Source: Clostridium sp. BJN0001
GTDB lineage: Bacteria; Bacillota; Clostridia; Clostridiales; Clostridiaceae
Reading direction: 5' to 3'
Length of the DNA stretch: 52,500 bases
Assembly: GCF_022869825.1 (NCBI RefSeq)
Contig: NZ_CP094971.1
Span: 2,500,001-2,552,500, forward strand
Both the position numbers and the translations under genes were made by a program. This document shows positions 42,732 to 51,682 of the stretch, piece by piece. Numbering within the stretch: the stretch's first letter is position 1; every line of letters begins with the position of its first letter. The notes beneath the pieces were generated by a model, which saw only the letters and a program-made list of their open reading frames with translations, had not been told where the DNA came from and did no database searches.

Positions 42732-44321
42732 ATGAACGAAAATACATTTAAAGATCTTGGTCTTAATGAATCCATTTTAAAGGCAGTTACTGATCTAGGA
42801 TTTACTAAACCATCACCTATTCAGGAAAAAAGTATACCTGCAGCACTTACCGGAGCAGACCTTATTGGGCAGGCACAAACAGGTACAGGAAAAACAGCAG
42901 CATATGGTTGTCCTATTCTTAATAATATTAAAAATTATGATAATAATGGAATAAAGGCACTTATTATAGCTCCTACAAGAGAACTCGCTGTTCAAGTAAA
43001 AGAAGAACTCGGAAAGCTTTCTAAATATGAAAAGGTAAATACTTTAGCAGTTTATGGAGGAGACTCTATTGAAAGGCAGATAAGAAGTTTAAAAAAGGGA
43101 AATATTGATATTGTTGTTGGAACTCCAGGAAGACTTCTTGATTTAATAAAAAGAAAATGTCTACATCTTGAACATATAAAACATCTTGTTCTTGATGAAG
43201 CAGATGAAATGCTCAATATGGGATTTATTGAGGATATTGAATCAATATTAATACATACTCCACAAGACAGACAGACTCTTCTATTTTCTGCAACAATGCC
43301 AGATCCTATTGCTAAAATAGCTAAAAAATATATGAAGGCAGATGCAGAAACAATAAAAATAAAGAAGAAATCACTTACTGTATCAAAAATTAAGCAAAGT
43401 TATTTTATGGTCAACAACAAACATAAGTTCGAAGCATTATGCAGAATACTTGATTTGGATGATCCAAAATGTGCAATTATTTTCTGCAGAACAAAAAGAG
43501 GCGTTGATGAACTTGTTCTTCAGCTTCAAGCAAAAGGATATATGGTTGAAGGAATGCATGGTGATATGACACAGACTCATAGACTTGCAACTCTTGATAA
43601 ATTTAAAAAAGGTGCTTTAAGCATACTTATTGCAACTGATGTTGCTGCAAGAGGAATTGATGTTGAGGATGTTACACATGTAATAAACTATGATCTTACA
43701 CAAGATGTTGAATCTTATGTACATAGAATAGGAAGAACAGGAAGAGCAGACAAAGATGGTATTGCGTATTCGCTTATAACACCAAAAGATTTCTCAATGC
43801 TTAAACAGATTCAGAAATATACTAAGAGTGAAATTAGCCAAATTCCTGTACCTACTGCTAAAGAAATTGCAGAGAAAAAATCTCTTAAAATTATATCTGA
43901 TGTGGAAGAAGCTGTTAAAAAGGACGAATTTTCAAAGTTTATTCCAGCTGCATCAAATCTTTTGGAAAAATATAATCCTGAAGATATAATAGCATCACTT
44001 TTAAAGATTAAATATGATGAACTTAACATTTTTGAATACACTTCTAATAAACTCGATTCTCCAGCTGCTAGCAAAAATGAAACTCGTTTATTTTTCTCAG
44101 TTGGAAAAAGAGATAGAATTAATCCAAAGATGTTAATAAAATTCATAATAGAAAAAACAAGTATAAATTCTTCATTAATAGGACAAATAGATCTTATGGA
44201 TAACTTCTCTTTTGTAAGCGTTGATTCAAAGGCTTCTGAGAAAATCTTAAATAAATGTCCTGGTAAAAAATTAAATAACAAAAAAGTAAATGTAGAAATT
44301 GCTAATAAAAAAAGAAAATAA
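42732..44321 (+). CDS. DEAD-box RNA helicase with DbpA-type RNA-binding domain
   Basis: A 529-residue ATP-dependent RNA helicase. Seen: Q motif GFTKPSPIQ, motif I AQTGTGKT, PTRELA, GTPGR, DEAD in LVLDEADEML, SAT, motif V ATDVAARGID, motif VI HRIGRTGR. The C-terminal 75 residues (LFFSVGKRDRINPKMLIKFI onward) form a DbpA RNA-binding domain, used in DbpA/YxiN to hold 23S rRNA helix 92. Likely in 50S assembly or cold adaptation. GAGG lies 8 nt before the ATG. Confidence 0.93.
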   Translation: MNENTFKDLGLNESILKAVTDLGFTKPSPIQEKSIPAALTGADLIGQAQTGTGKTAAYGCPILNNIKNYDNNGIKALIIAPTRELAVQVKEELGKLSKYEKVNTLAVYGGDSIERQIRSLKKGNIDIVVGTPGRLLDLIKRKCLHLEHIKHLVLDEADEMLNMGFIEDIESILIHTPQDRQTLLFSATMPDPIAKIAKKYMKADAETIKIKKKSLTVSKIKQSYFMVNNKHKFEALCRILDLDDPKCAIIFCRTKRGVDELVLQLQAKGYMVEGMHGDMTQTHRLATLDKFKKGALSILIATDVAARGIDVEDVTHVINYDLTQDVESYVHRIGRTGRADKDGIAYSLITPKDFSMLKQIQKYTKSEISQIPVPTAKEIAEKKSLKIISDVEEAVKKDEFSKFIPAASNLLEKYNPEDIIASLLKIKYDELNIFEYTSNKLDSPAASKNETRLFFSVGKRDRINPKMLIKFIIEKTSINSSLIGQIDLMDNFSFVSVDSKASEKILNKCPGKKLNNKKVNVEIANKKRK

Positions 44322-44329
44322 GCTAATAA

Positions 44330-44375
44330 AACAGGCAGTTTATTATAGATTAAAATCTATAATAAACTGCCTTTA
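44330..44375. terminator. Bidirectional terminator between helicase and Hsp20-like gene
   Basis: Long stem AGGCAGTTTATTATAGATT and its complement with a small loop. It separates two convergent genes. Confidence 0.88.
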
Positions 44376-44389
44376 ATTTAATAGAATCT

Positions 44390-44899
44390 TTATTTATTTC
44401 CTTCAATATAATCAACATCTACTACATTATTAGAACTTTCAATAGCTGCATATTTTTTAGGCATTAATATTTTTAGTACTCCATTATCAATAGACTTGAC
44501 AAGCTTTGAAGTATCTATATCCTCTATATTATTAAAATCTTTGCTATATCTACGCTTTATATATTTAGGATAGTAGTAGTCATCATTTTCTTGTTCTATT
44601 TTATTTAGATTGATAGTAATGATTCCTGGATCATATTTTATACTGACTTCCCTTAAATCAATTCCAGTCAAATCTATAGTGAGTATATACATATCTCTAT
44701 GTTTCTGAAGATCAATGAATGTATCATCATAAGATATCCTTGGAATAGACTCCTTATATTCATCATGAAACGTGTCTTCATTGTAAGGATAATTTGAGTA
44801 ACCACTTATAAATATATTTATATCCACACTTCCTATAACAGAACTAAAAAGATCCGATAATCCATTCAGTCCTGATCCAAAAGGAAATAATCCAAACAT
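44390..44899 (-). CDS. Hsp20/alpha-crystallin-like protein
   Basis: A 169-residue protein. Seen: a hydrophobic, Gly/Phe-rich N-terminus (MFGLFPFGSGLNGLSDLFSS), then an alpha-crystallin-type beta sandwich (about residues 60-150) with YILTIDLTGIDLREVSIKYD, RRYSKDF and the closing VKSIDNGVLKILMPKK. It lacks a clear IxI tail. Small heat-shock proteins bind unfolding proteins without ATP. Divergent from typical members, so the function is less sure than the fold. Confidence 0.78.
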   Translation of the reverse strand: MFGLFPFGSGLNGLSDLFSSVIGSVDINIFISGYSNYPYNEDTFHDEYKESIPRISYDDTFIDLQKHRDMYILTIDLTGIDLREVSIKYDPGIITINLNKIEQENDDYYYPKYIKRRYSKDFNNIEDIDTSKLVKSIDNGVLKILMPKKYAAIESSNNVVDVDYIEGNK

Positions 44900-44968
44900 T
44901 TTAAACCTTCCCTAAAAATACTATCTCTTTAATATATTATTTTTAAAGGTAAATTTTGTTCGTATATT

Positions 44969-45307
44969 TTATATAGCTGAATTTCCTCTTTCACCTGTTC
45001 TGATCCTTACACATTCTTCTATATTTGTTACAAATATTTTTCCGTCTCCAACTTCACCTGTTCGTGCCACTTCTGAAATTAATTTTATGACTTCTTCTAA
45101 ACGTTCATCTTCAATTACTATTTTTACTTCGATTTTAGGAAGCACATTTGTTATTACTTCACTACCTCTATAATATTCTTTCCAGCCATGCTGTTGGCCA
45201 CATCCCATTACTTGACTTATTGTAACACCATTTATCTTATTTTTCTTTAAAGCATCTTTTATCTCAACAAGTTTTTCAGGTCTTATAATTGCCTCAATTC
45301 TTTTCAT
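44969..45307 (-). CDS. glnK: P-II family nitrogen regulator (GlnK-type)
   Basis: A 112-residue PII protein that senses ATP/ADP and 2-oxoglutarate and blocks the ammonium channel. Seen: MKRIEAIIRPEKLVEIKDAL, T-loop region EYYRGSEVITNVLPK, B-loop TGEVGDGKIFV and C-terminal VRIRTGERG. The residue matching uridylylated Tyr51 of enteric proteins is Val, so control by uridylylation is unlikely. 19 nt after amt in one operon, so it almost certainly regulates that channel. Confidence 0.92.
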   Translation of the reverse strand: MKRIEAIIRPEKLVEIKDALKKNKINGVTISQVMGCGQQHGWKEYYRGSEVITNVLPKIEVKIVIEDERLEEVIKLISEVARTGEVGDGKIFVTNIEECVRIRTGERGNSAI

Positions 45308-45326
45308 TTCGAATTTCCTCCTGATT

Positions 45327-46574
45327 TTAATCTAATCCATTAAATGCAGGATAAGCAGATTCACCATGTTCACATACATCAAGTCCACTTGCCTCTTCAT
45401 GCTGTCCTACACGTATATCCATAAATAATTTTATAACTTTTATTATAATAAATGTCATAACGCCTGCAAATACGATTGTAAAAACTATACTTATTATTTG
45501 AGCCACAAATAAATGATAATCTCCATATATTAATCCATTCCATGTAGCTACATCATTAACAGATTTATTTGTAAATATTCCAGTAGCAATACCTCCCCAT
45601 ACTCCTCCTATTCCATGGCATCCAAATGCATCTAAAGAATCATCATATCCAAATTTATTCTTTATCTTTCCCATGAATAAGAAACATATTGGAGATACTA
45701 GTGCTCCAATTATAATTGATGACCATATTGGTACAAAACCTGCACCAGGTGTAATAGCTACAAGTCCAACAACACATCCAGTTGCAGCTCCAAGTAACGT
45801 TGGTTTTCCATGTTTAACTTTTTCAATAAGCATCCATGTAAGCATTGCAGCACCAGCTGAAGTATTTGTAGTCATAAACGCATGAGCAGCTAACGGACTT
45901 GCAGAAAGAGCACTTCCAGCGTTAAATCCAAACCATCCGAACCATAAAATAGACGATCCAAGTACAACTAAAGGAATATTATGAGGCTTATATGAAACCA
46001 TTCCATATCCCCTTCTCTTTCCAAGCATAATACATGCAACAAGCGCAGAAATTCCTGAACTTATATGTACAACATTTCCTCCAGCAAAATCAAGTGCTCC
46101 AAGTTCTTTTAAAAATCCGCCTACTCCCCATACCATGTGAGCAAGAGGATAATATACAACAATAAGCCATATAGTTATAAAAATAAACAAAGCTGAAAAT
46201 TTCATTCTTCCAGTAAGCGCTCCTGTTATAAGTGCAGGTGTTATAATACTGAACATCATCTGAAATATAGCAAATAAAAGCTGAGGAATATTAGATGCAT
46301 AATCTGCATTAACTTCTGCCCCAACTCCATTAAGTCCAATAAAATTAAATCCTCCTATAATTCCATGAAAATCAGTACCAAATGATAAAGAATAACCTAT
46401 AATAACCCAAAGTACAGATGCAAGTCCGCAAATAAAAAATGAATTCATTATAGTATTTAGTACATTCTTTCTTCTAACCATTCCACCATAAAAGAAAGCA
46501 AGTCCTGGTGTCATAAAAAATACAAGTGCTGATGAAATTAGTATAAAAGCACAATCACCTAAATTAATATTCAT
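45327..46574 (-). CDS. amt: Ammonium transporter
   Basis: A 415-residue Amt/MEP/Rh channel with 11 membrane segments. Seen: FFMTPGLAFFYGGMVRRKNV near the N-terminus, DFAGGNVVHISSGISALV with the first pore His, FGWFGFNAGSAL, and DAFGCHGIGGVWGGIATGIF with the second pore His. Start set at 46574, because GGAGG lies 7 nt upstream; the longer frame from 46598 would span this site. Transcribed with glnK, behind a leader terminator (46634-46672). Confidence 0.95.
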   Translation of the reverse strand: MNINLGDCAFILISSALVFFMTPGLAFFYGGMVRRKNVLNTIMNSFFICGLASVLWVIIGYSLSFGTDFHGIIGGFNFIGLNGVGAEVNADYASNIPQLLFAIFQMMFSIITPALITGALTGRMKFSALFIFITIWLIVVYYPLAHMVWGVGGFLKELGALDFAGGNVVHISSGISALVACIMLGKRRGYGMVSYKPHNIPLVVLGSSILWFGWFGFNAGSALSASPLAAHAFMTTNTSAGAAMLTWMLIEKVKHGKPTLLGAATGCVVGLVAITPGAGFVPIWSSIIIGALVSPICFLFMGKIKNKFGYDDSLDAFGCHGIGGVWGGIATGIFTNKSVNDVATWNGLIYGDYHLFVAQIISIVFTIVFAGVMTFIIIKVIKLFMDIRVGQHEEASGLDVCEHGESAYPAFNGLD

Positions 46575-46633
46575 TAAAAAAACCTCCGAATTCCGCATAT
46601 TAATTCTATGGAAATTTATGTATAAATTTCAAT

Positions 46634-46672
46634 AAAAAAAGAGCCCAAAAGGAGATAACCCTTTTTGAACTC
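46634..46672 (-). terminator. Leader terminator (attenuator) upstream of amt-glnK
   Basis: On the minus strand GAGTTCAAAAAGG pairs with CCTTTTGGGCTC across a 7-nt loop, followed by seven T (46634-46640), about 60 nt before the amt ATG. No gene ends upstream on this strand, so it would terminate the amt transcript itself unless relieved. GAAC-AATGGA-GTTC (46667-46680) overlaps its 5' arm and forms an alternative hairpin with a six-base loop. Confidence 0.7.
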
Positions 46673-46695
46673 CATTGTTCTCTTTCATTTTATAT

Positions 46696-46723
46696 AGTAT
46701 AGTAAGTCATCATCTCTTGTCAA
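46696..46723 (-). promoter_or_regulatory. amt promoter
   Basis: On the minus strand TTGACA (46718-46723), 16 nt, TATACT (46696-46701). Expected start near 46689, about 17 nt before the attenuator stem. Confidence 0.65.
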
Positions 46724-46837
46724 TAACTTTTTTAAAACCTATTCTTTTTAAGTAATTTTAGATACTTTATTTAAATTCTTAGCTTAATATTTAATTTTTA
46801 TTTATTTTATTATTTTTTGTAATATTAAAAAACTCTT

Positions 46838-46872
46838 ATACTAAAACTAGTTCAGTATAAGGTTTTTTAGTC
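46838..46872. terminator. Terminator after DUF1540 gene
   Basis: CTTATACT / AGTATAAG hairpin with T runs on both sides (GTTTTTTAG on plus, GAGTTTTTTAA on minus). Confidence 0.8.
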
Positions 46873-46883
46873 AGTTATTCTAT

Positions 46884-47045
46884 TTAATTATTTATTTCAA
46901 ATGATTCACAATCAGTACATTGATCCATTTTAGGACTAGCTTCATGAGTTCCTATTTGAATTTCGTTTAATGTACAATACTGCTCAGATCCATCATGATA
47001 CTTGCAGTTGTGAACTGAACATTTTATGCTTTGATTTATACTCAT
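46884..47045 (-). CDS. DUF1540 domain mini-protein
   Basis: 53 residues: IKCSVHNCKYHDGSEQYCTL near the N-terminus, then CTDCESFE. The C-x4-C, C and C-x2-C pattern is that of DUF1540, small putative metal-binding proteins of clostridia (function unknown). AAGGAG lies 9 nt before the ATG. It has its own terminator and sits between amt and dapA. Confidence 0.85.
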   Translation of the reverse strand: MSINQSIKCSVHNCKYHDGSEQYCTLNEIQIGTHEASPKMDQCTDCESFEINN

Positions 47046-47110
47046 TTATATCAACTCCTTATTATTTTTTACAATAAGTAGTTTATACTTTTTCGTATAT
47101 TTTATTCATT

Positions 47111-47974
47111 CTATTTTAAAATTCTATCTAATTCTTTTTTAAGATCATCTGTAATATTTACAAGAGGAAGTCTTACCTCATCACTATCTATAAGACCTAA
47201 TTCCTTTAAACAATATTTAAGTGGTGTTGGATTAGGCTCACTAAATAACATTGGTATAAATTTATATAATTGTTTCCATTTTACTAATGCCGCTTTTAAA
47301 TCATTTTTCTTAACTAAATTAAATACATCTATAAATTCCTTTGTTCTAAGACTTGCAGATGCCATTATTCCTCCATCTCCGCCCAGTGCAAGTGTTGTAT
47401 AAAATAATGCATCTTCACCAGTAAGAACTGAAAAATCATCTGGTTTATTAAGTAAAAATTCTGTAGACTGTTTTATATCTCCTGAACAATCTTTCATACC
47501 TACCACATTTTTTAGCTTTGAAAGTTTATACAAAGTTTCATTTTCAATATTAATGCCTGTTCTATATGGTATATTATAGATAAGCATATTTAAATCAGTT
47601 GATTCAGAAATTGCTTTAAAATGCTCATATATTCCTCTTTGACCAGGTCTTGAATAATATGGAGCTACAGACAATATTCCGTCCACCTTACTATTTTCAG
47701 CTATCTTTAATTTTTTTATAACTGTGCTCGTATTGTTTCCACCAAGTCCTACTATAACCGGTACTCTTCCTTTATTATATTCCATTGTTTTTTCTAAAAT
47801 TTCCTGATATTCATCATCAAGAATAGTTGGACATTCTCCGCTTGTCCCAAGAGGAATTAAACCACTAACCCCTTGATTTATATAATAATCTACAATTTGT
47901 TTGTATGATTTAAAATCAACTTTTCCTTCCTTAAATGGCGTTATTAACGGTATAAATACTCCTTCAATCTTCAT
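47111..47974 (-). CDS. dapA: 4-hydroxy-tetrahydrodipicolinate synthase
   Basis: A 287-residue class I aldolase-type enzyme that condenses pyruvate and aspartate semialdehyde, the first committed step to lysine, meso-DAP and dipicolinate. Seen: GTSGECPTI (pyruvate-binding TT/S-GE motif), IYNIPYRTGI with catalytic Tyr, and Schiff-base Lys in VVGMKDCSGD. Fold and length typical. The upstream lysine riboswitch supports DapA rather than another family member such as NanA or KDG aldolase. Stands alone, not in a lysine operon. Confidence 0.95.
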   Translation of the reverse strand: MKIEGVFIPLITPFKEGKVDFKSYKQIVDYYINQGVSGLIPLGTSGECPTILDDEYQEILEKTMEYNKGRVPVIVGLGGNNTSTVIKKLKIAENSKVDGILSVAPYYSRPGQRGIYEHFKAISESTDLNMLIYNIPYRTGINIENETLYKLSKLKNVVGMKDCSGDIKQSTEFLLNKPDDFSVLTGEDALFYTTLALGGDGGIMASASLRTKEFIDVFNLVKKNDLKAALVKWKQLYKFIPMLFSEPNPTPLKYCLKELGLIDSDEVRLPLVNITDDLKKELDRILK

Positions 47975-48012
47975 AAATATTACTCTCCTATTTCTAAAAT
48001 TTTAAATAAGAA

Positions 48013-48037
48013 AACCCGCCACAAATACTGACGGGTA
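48013..48037 (-). terminator. Expression-platform terminator of the lysine riboswitch
   Basis: On the minus strand ACCCGTCA pairs with TGGCGGGT, followed by TTTTCTTA, about 38 nt before the dapA ATG. Confidence 0.8.
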
Positions 48038-48069
48038 GAGTTTTACTGCATAAGTAGCAAAATAGAATT

Positions 48070-48255
48070 TTACTATTCCTTTTGTAGCTCTCCACTTTCG
48101 TGACAGTTATGCACATATTATATACATACCCAAAAATATAACTTTGCATGAAATATTTCTTCGGCTAATTACACCTTTTTTTATTACTCATTGTCTGCCG
48201 ACTCGTAATAAATACTATTTATAAAAAGCACCTCTACCTTAGGCTTTCATTATTC
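48070..48255 (-). promoter_or_regulatory. Lysine riboswitch (L box) of dapA
   Basis: On the minus strand: AGGTAGAGGTGC, CGAGTCGGCAGACAATGAGT, GCCGAAG, and ACTGTCACGAAAGTGGAGAG followed by CTAC, the conserved blocks of the L-box aptamer in the right order. With lysine bound the downstream terminator forms and dapA is off. Outer limits set by P1 pairing, approximate. Confidence 0.92.
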
Positions 48256-48412
48256 ATTTATTCTTGGAATTAATTATATCACTCCTTACCTATATAATCA
48301 AACATTATATTTATTTAAAAAATAATTGGAATTTCATTCTAATAATGCTACAATTATAATAAAACAGTTATAATATTATAATTATATAGATTTATCTATG
48401 GGAGTGATAATT

Positions 48413-50470
48413 ATGAACCTCAAGAAAAGAAATAATAATACCAAAGTAAAGAAACAAAAAACTATAAAATCAAAACTAATATTATTAATGCTTTCAATAT
48501 CAATTATTCCTATTGTAATCGTATCTATTATTTCATTATCCCAAATTAATTCAATAACTTCTTCAAATTTTGAATCAACAAGTACAGAAACGACTGAGAA
48601 TTCAAAGGATTTATTAGATATACAATTTCAATCAATTATAAATTCAATAAAATCGTTTGCGGATGATGATCTTTTTTCTTTTGGGGCTTTTGAAAACGAT
48701 ACTACTATTGATTCTATGCCTCAAATTAAAAATAATTTACGATTAATTAAAAATTCAAATAATTCAATACTGTCATGTACTTTTACTCTTGCAAAAAGTA
48801 AAAGCACTTATACGTATCCTGAAGAAATGGCTATTGATTCAAAAGATCCAACATCAATAGAAAGTTATAAAGGTGGTCTATCATATGCTTCATCGCATAA
48901 TCCTTTTATTACTAACATCTATAAGAGTTCAATAACTGGAAATGACTGTGTAACTATTTCTTACGGAATCAGAACTAACAATGAAAATGTTGGTGTTATA
49001 TCTGTTGATCTAGATCTTCAAGGATTATCAGAATCATTAACTAATATCCTTGGAGCAAATAATAATTATACTTTTATCCTTACTGATAGTAATGGAGAAA
49101 TAATTGCAAGTACAGATGAAAATATAGTAACTGCAAATGACGTTAAGAATTATTCTATATGGGAAGAGATTGCATCAAATGTAAGAGGAACAGATACATT
49201 TTCATTAAATAGCAAGAAATATTTTGCATCATATGAAACATCTGATACTACCGGATGGAAATTTATATGCACTATTCCTGAAAGTGTTCTTACAAAATCA
49301 CAAAGATCATTATTTGTATATTTTCTTTTAATTTTAATACTTGCCATTACATGCATAGTACTTGTAAGTGGTATATTTTCAAAAAAGATTGCAAATAATA
49401 TTCAATTAATAAAGAAATCACTTATTGAAGCATCAAAAGGAAACTTTAATACTTCAATAAAAGTTAATTCTGGTGATGAGTTCGATGAACTTGCAGAAAG
49501 CTTTAATAAAATGTCGACTAACATTTCTTCATTACTTGGAAATGTTAATTTATCCGCTCAAAACGTAAGTTCTTCGTCTGTAAAATTAAATGATATGAGC
49601 AAAAGTTTATCAAGTTCAATATCAACTGTAAATGATTCAACAAGTAAAATTGCATTAGGGACAAGTAAGTCTACAGAAGATATCGATATACTTACATCAA
49701 GCATGAATAATGTTTCTGACTCAGTTAACAGTATCGATAGCCTAACTGAAAATGTAAATGCCATGGCAAATAAAGCTAATATACTTTCAAATGACGGTCT
49801 TGAAATAATAAAATCATTGATAGAAAAATCAACTGAAACTAAAAATAATACATCACAAGTTGATTCAATTATAAATTTAATATTCAAAAGCGTACAAAAA
49901 ATAGGTAAAATGAATGAAAGCATCACCAAGATAACAGAACAAACTAATATGTTATCATTAAATGCATCAATTGAAGCTGCAAGAGCAGGAGAATCTGGAA
50001 AAGGATTTGCAGTCGTTGCAAATCAAATTAAAAAGCTTGCAGAAATGACAGCTGATTCTGCCTCTAATATTAATGCAACTGTTAAAGACATTAATCAAAA
50101 TGTTCTAAATGCAGTTAATAAATCAAAGCAAACTGTACAAGCTGTTGAGCATCAAGAACATTCGGTAAAAGAATCAGAGACAATATTTACGAATATAATT
50201 TCTTCAATAAATTCATTAAGTCTTAAAGTTAATAATATTGCTAATGACTTAAATACCTTATCATCTAAGAAAGATGAAGTATTAAATCAAGTTTCAAATA
50301 TTTCAAACATTGTTAACGACACTTCAGAAGGTGCATCTAAAGTATCATCATCTTGTGAAAAAGTTAATGATACAACAGTGAAATTCTTTGAAGCATCAAA
50401 TAAACTTAAAGAGCTTTCAGACAATCTTGAAAAAGAACTTAATAAATTTACTTATTCATCAAATAAGTAA
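48413..50470 (+). CDS. Methyl-accepting chemotaxis protein, dCache type
   Basis: A 685-residue chemoreceptor. Start set at 48413, behind GGGAG. Seen: a basic N-terminus, TM1 (LILLMLSISIIPIVIVSIISL), a large extracellular sensor (about 45-295) of double-Cache type with YKGGLSYASSHNPFI and GVISVDLDLQGL, TM2 (FVYFLLILILAITCIVLVSG), HAMP, and a cytoplasmic coiled coil. The coiled coil has the hairpin tip SLNASIEAARAGESGKGFAV that contacts CheA/CheW. Ligand unknown; Cache domains often bind amino or carboxylic acids. No other chemotaxis genes nearby. Confidence 0.93.
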   Translation: MNLKKRNNNTKVKKQKTIKSKLILLMLSISIIPIVIVSIISLSQINSITSSNFESTSTETTENSKDLLDIQFQSIINSIKSFADDDLFSFGAFENDTTIDSMPQIKNNLRLIKNSNNSILSCTFTLAKSKSTYTYPEEMAIDSKDPTSIESYKGGLSYASSHNPFITNIYKSSITGNDCVTISYGIRTNNENVGVISVDLDLQGLSESLTNILGANNNYTFILTDSNGEIIASTDENIVTANDVKNYSIWEEIASNVRGTDTFSLNSKKYFASYETSDTTGWKFICTIPESVLTKSQRSLFVYFLLILILAITCIVLVSGIFSKKIANNIQLIKKSLIEASKGNFNTSIKVNSGDEFDELAESFNKMSTNISSLLGNVNLSAQNVSSSSVKLNDMSKSLSSSISTVNDSTSKIALGTSKSTEDIDILTSSMNNVSDSVNSIDSLTENVNAMANKANILSNDGLEIIKSLIEKSTETKNNTSQVDSIINLIFKSVQKIGKMNESITKITEQTNMLSLNASIEAARAGESGKGFAVVANQIKKLAEMTADSASNINATVKDINQNVLNAVNKSKQTVQAVEHQEHSVKESETIFTNIISSINSLSLKVNNIANDLNTLSSKKDEVLNQVSNISNIVNDTSEGASKVSSSCEKVNDTTVKFFEASNKLKELSDNLEKELNKFTYSSNK

Positions 50471-50478
50471 TTTTAAAT

Positions 50479-50520
50479 CAAAAAAGATGTTACACTTCAT
50501 TATGTGTAACATCTTTTTTG
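50479..50520. terminator. Bidirectional terminator between MCP and TauE/SafE gene
   Basis: AAAAAAGATGTTACA / TGTAACATCTTTTTT stem with CTTCATTA loop. Both genes converge on it. Confidence 0.9.
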
Positions 50521-50525
50521 ATTTA

Positions 50526-51290
50526 TTATATAAATTCCAAAATAATCTTAAACAGCAGAAGAAAAACTACAAGAAGTATTACCGGCTTAATAAACTTTAC
50601 TCCTTTTTTTATAGCAAGATGTGCCCCTACGTAATTACCAAGTATAGAACATATAGCGGCTGGTATACCTATATAAAATAATACTTTTCCATGATATATG
50701 TATACAACAAGTGCTGCAAAATTCGATGCGAAATTAGTTATTTTAGCATTTCCTGAAGCTGTTACTATGTTAAAATTCAATAATGCAGTATATGCTATTA
50801 CTAAAAATGTTCCCGTTCCAGGTCCAAAAAATCCATCATATCCTCCAATAAAAAATCCTATAATAAATGATAGTATATTCACTTTTTTACTACTTATTTT
50901 TTTATCAGAACTCACTTTACCAAAATTTCGATTAAAAAGTAAAAACAAAGCTACAACAGGAAGTATAACCATTAAACAATATTTAAGATACTTCTCATCA
51001 AGAATTATTACAAGCTTTGCACCAAACCATGAACCTATCAATCCTCCTGTAGCTGATATAAGTGCAGATTTAATTTTTATTTTTCCACTTTTAAGAAACT
51101 TTAAAGATGCTATGCTTGAACCTATACAGTTTGCAAACTTATTAGTTCCATAGGCTATATGAAGCGGCATTCCTGAAAAAACATACGCTGGCAATGTTAT
51201 AAGTCCACCACCACCCGCAGCTGCATCTATTACTCCTCCAATAAATACAAGTGGACATACTAAGAAAAAAATACTTATTGCTGAATCCAT
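50526..51290 (-). CDS. TauE/SafE-family sulfite/organosulfonate exporter-like permease
   Basis: A 254-residue permease with eight membrane segments in two repeats. Seen: GGVIDAAAGGGGLITLPAYV in repeat 1 and FFIGGYDGFFGPGTGTFLVIAY in repeat 2, the signature pair of the TauE/SafE (DUF81) family. The family moves sulfite, sulfoacetate or other anions out of the cell; substrate here unknown. AGAGGTG precedes the ATG. A long inverted repeat lies in its leader (51309-51355). Confidence 0.87.
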   Translation of the reverse strand: MDSAISIFFLVCPLVFIGGVIDAAAGGGGLITLPAYVFSGMPLHIAYGTNKFANCIGSSIASLKFLKSGKIKIKSALISATGGLIGSWFGAKLVIILDEKYLKYCLMVILPVVALFLLFNRNFGKVSSDKKISSKKVNILSFIIGFFIGGYDGFFGPGTGTFLVIAYTALLNFNIVTASGNAKITNFASNFAALVVYIYHGKVLFYIGIPAAICSILGNYVGAHLAIKKGVKFIKPVILLVVFLLLFKIILEFI

Positions 51291-51308
51291 TTATACACCT
51301 CTTTTTAA

Positions 51309-51355
51309 AATAATCCACATATTCTTTTGATTTTTAAGTCTATCTGTGGATTATT
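51309..51355 (-). repeat. Inverted repeat in the TauE/SafE leader
   Basis: 11-bp perfect arms AATAATCCACA / TGTGGATTATT with a 25-nt loop, ending 18 nt before the ATG at 51290. On the minus strand only TTTT follows, so it may be a weak terminator or attenuator. Confidence 0.55.
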
Positions 51356-51464
51356 TATATTATTTTGTTAATATCTTTTAATATATATTTCATTTAAAAC
51401 TATGCAAGCTTATAAGTATAATATTATTAAATTTTATATATTTTCTAAATTTAAATATATATAA

Positions 51465-51491
51465 AAAAAAGGCAGCTATAAGCTGTCTTCT
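51465..51491 (-). terminator. Terminator of the rRNA operon
   Basis: On the minus strand AAGACAGCTTATAGCTGCCTT, self-complementary, followed by a run of T. It lies directly after 5S. Confidence 0.88.
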
Positions 51492-51502
51492 TTTCTAGTT
51501 AA

Positions 51503-51621
51503 TCACCCGGCGACGTCTTACTCTTCCACACAGTCACCCATGCAGTACCATCAGCGCTATAGACCTTAACTGTCCTGTTCGGTATGGGAAGGAGTGTTAC
51601 CTCTACGCCATCATCACCAGA
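51503..51621 (-). rRNA. rrf: 5S ribosomal RNA
   Basis: About 118 nt on the minus strand. Starts TCTGGTGATGATGGCGTAGA, contains the conserved CCATACCGAACAGGACAGTT, and ends GTCGCCGGGTGAT. Terminal strands pair. Located 60 nt after 23S as the last gene of the operon. Confidence 0.96.
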
Positions 51622-51682
51622 TATTTTTGAAAGATTTGTTCTTTCAAAATTGCATATAAATCATGTATTACAACTTTTTTAA

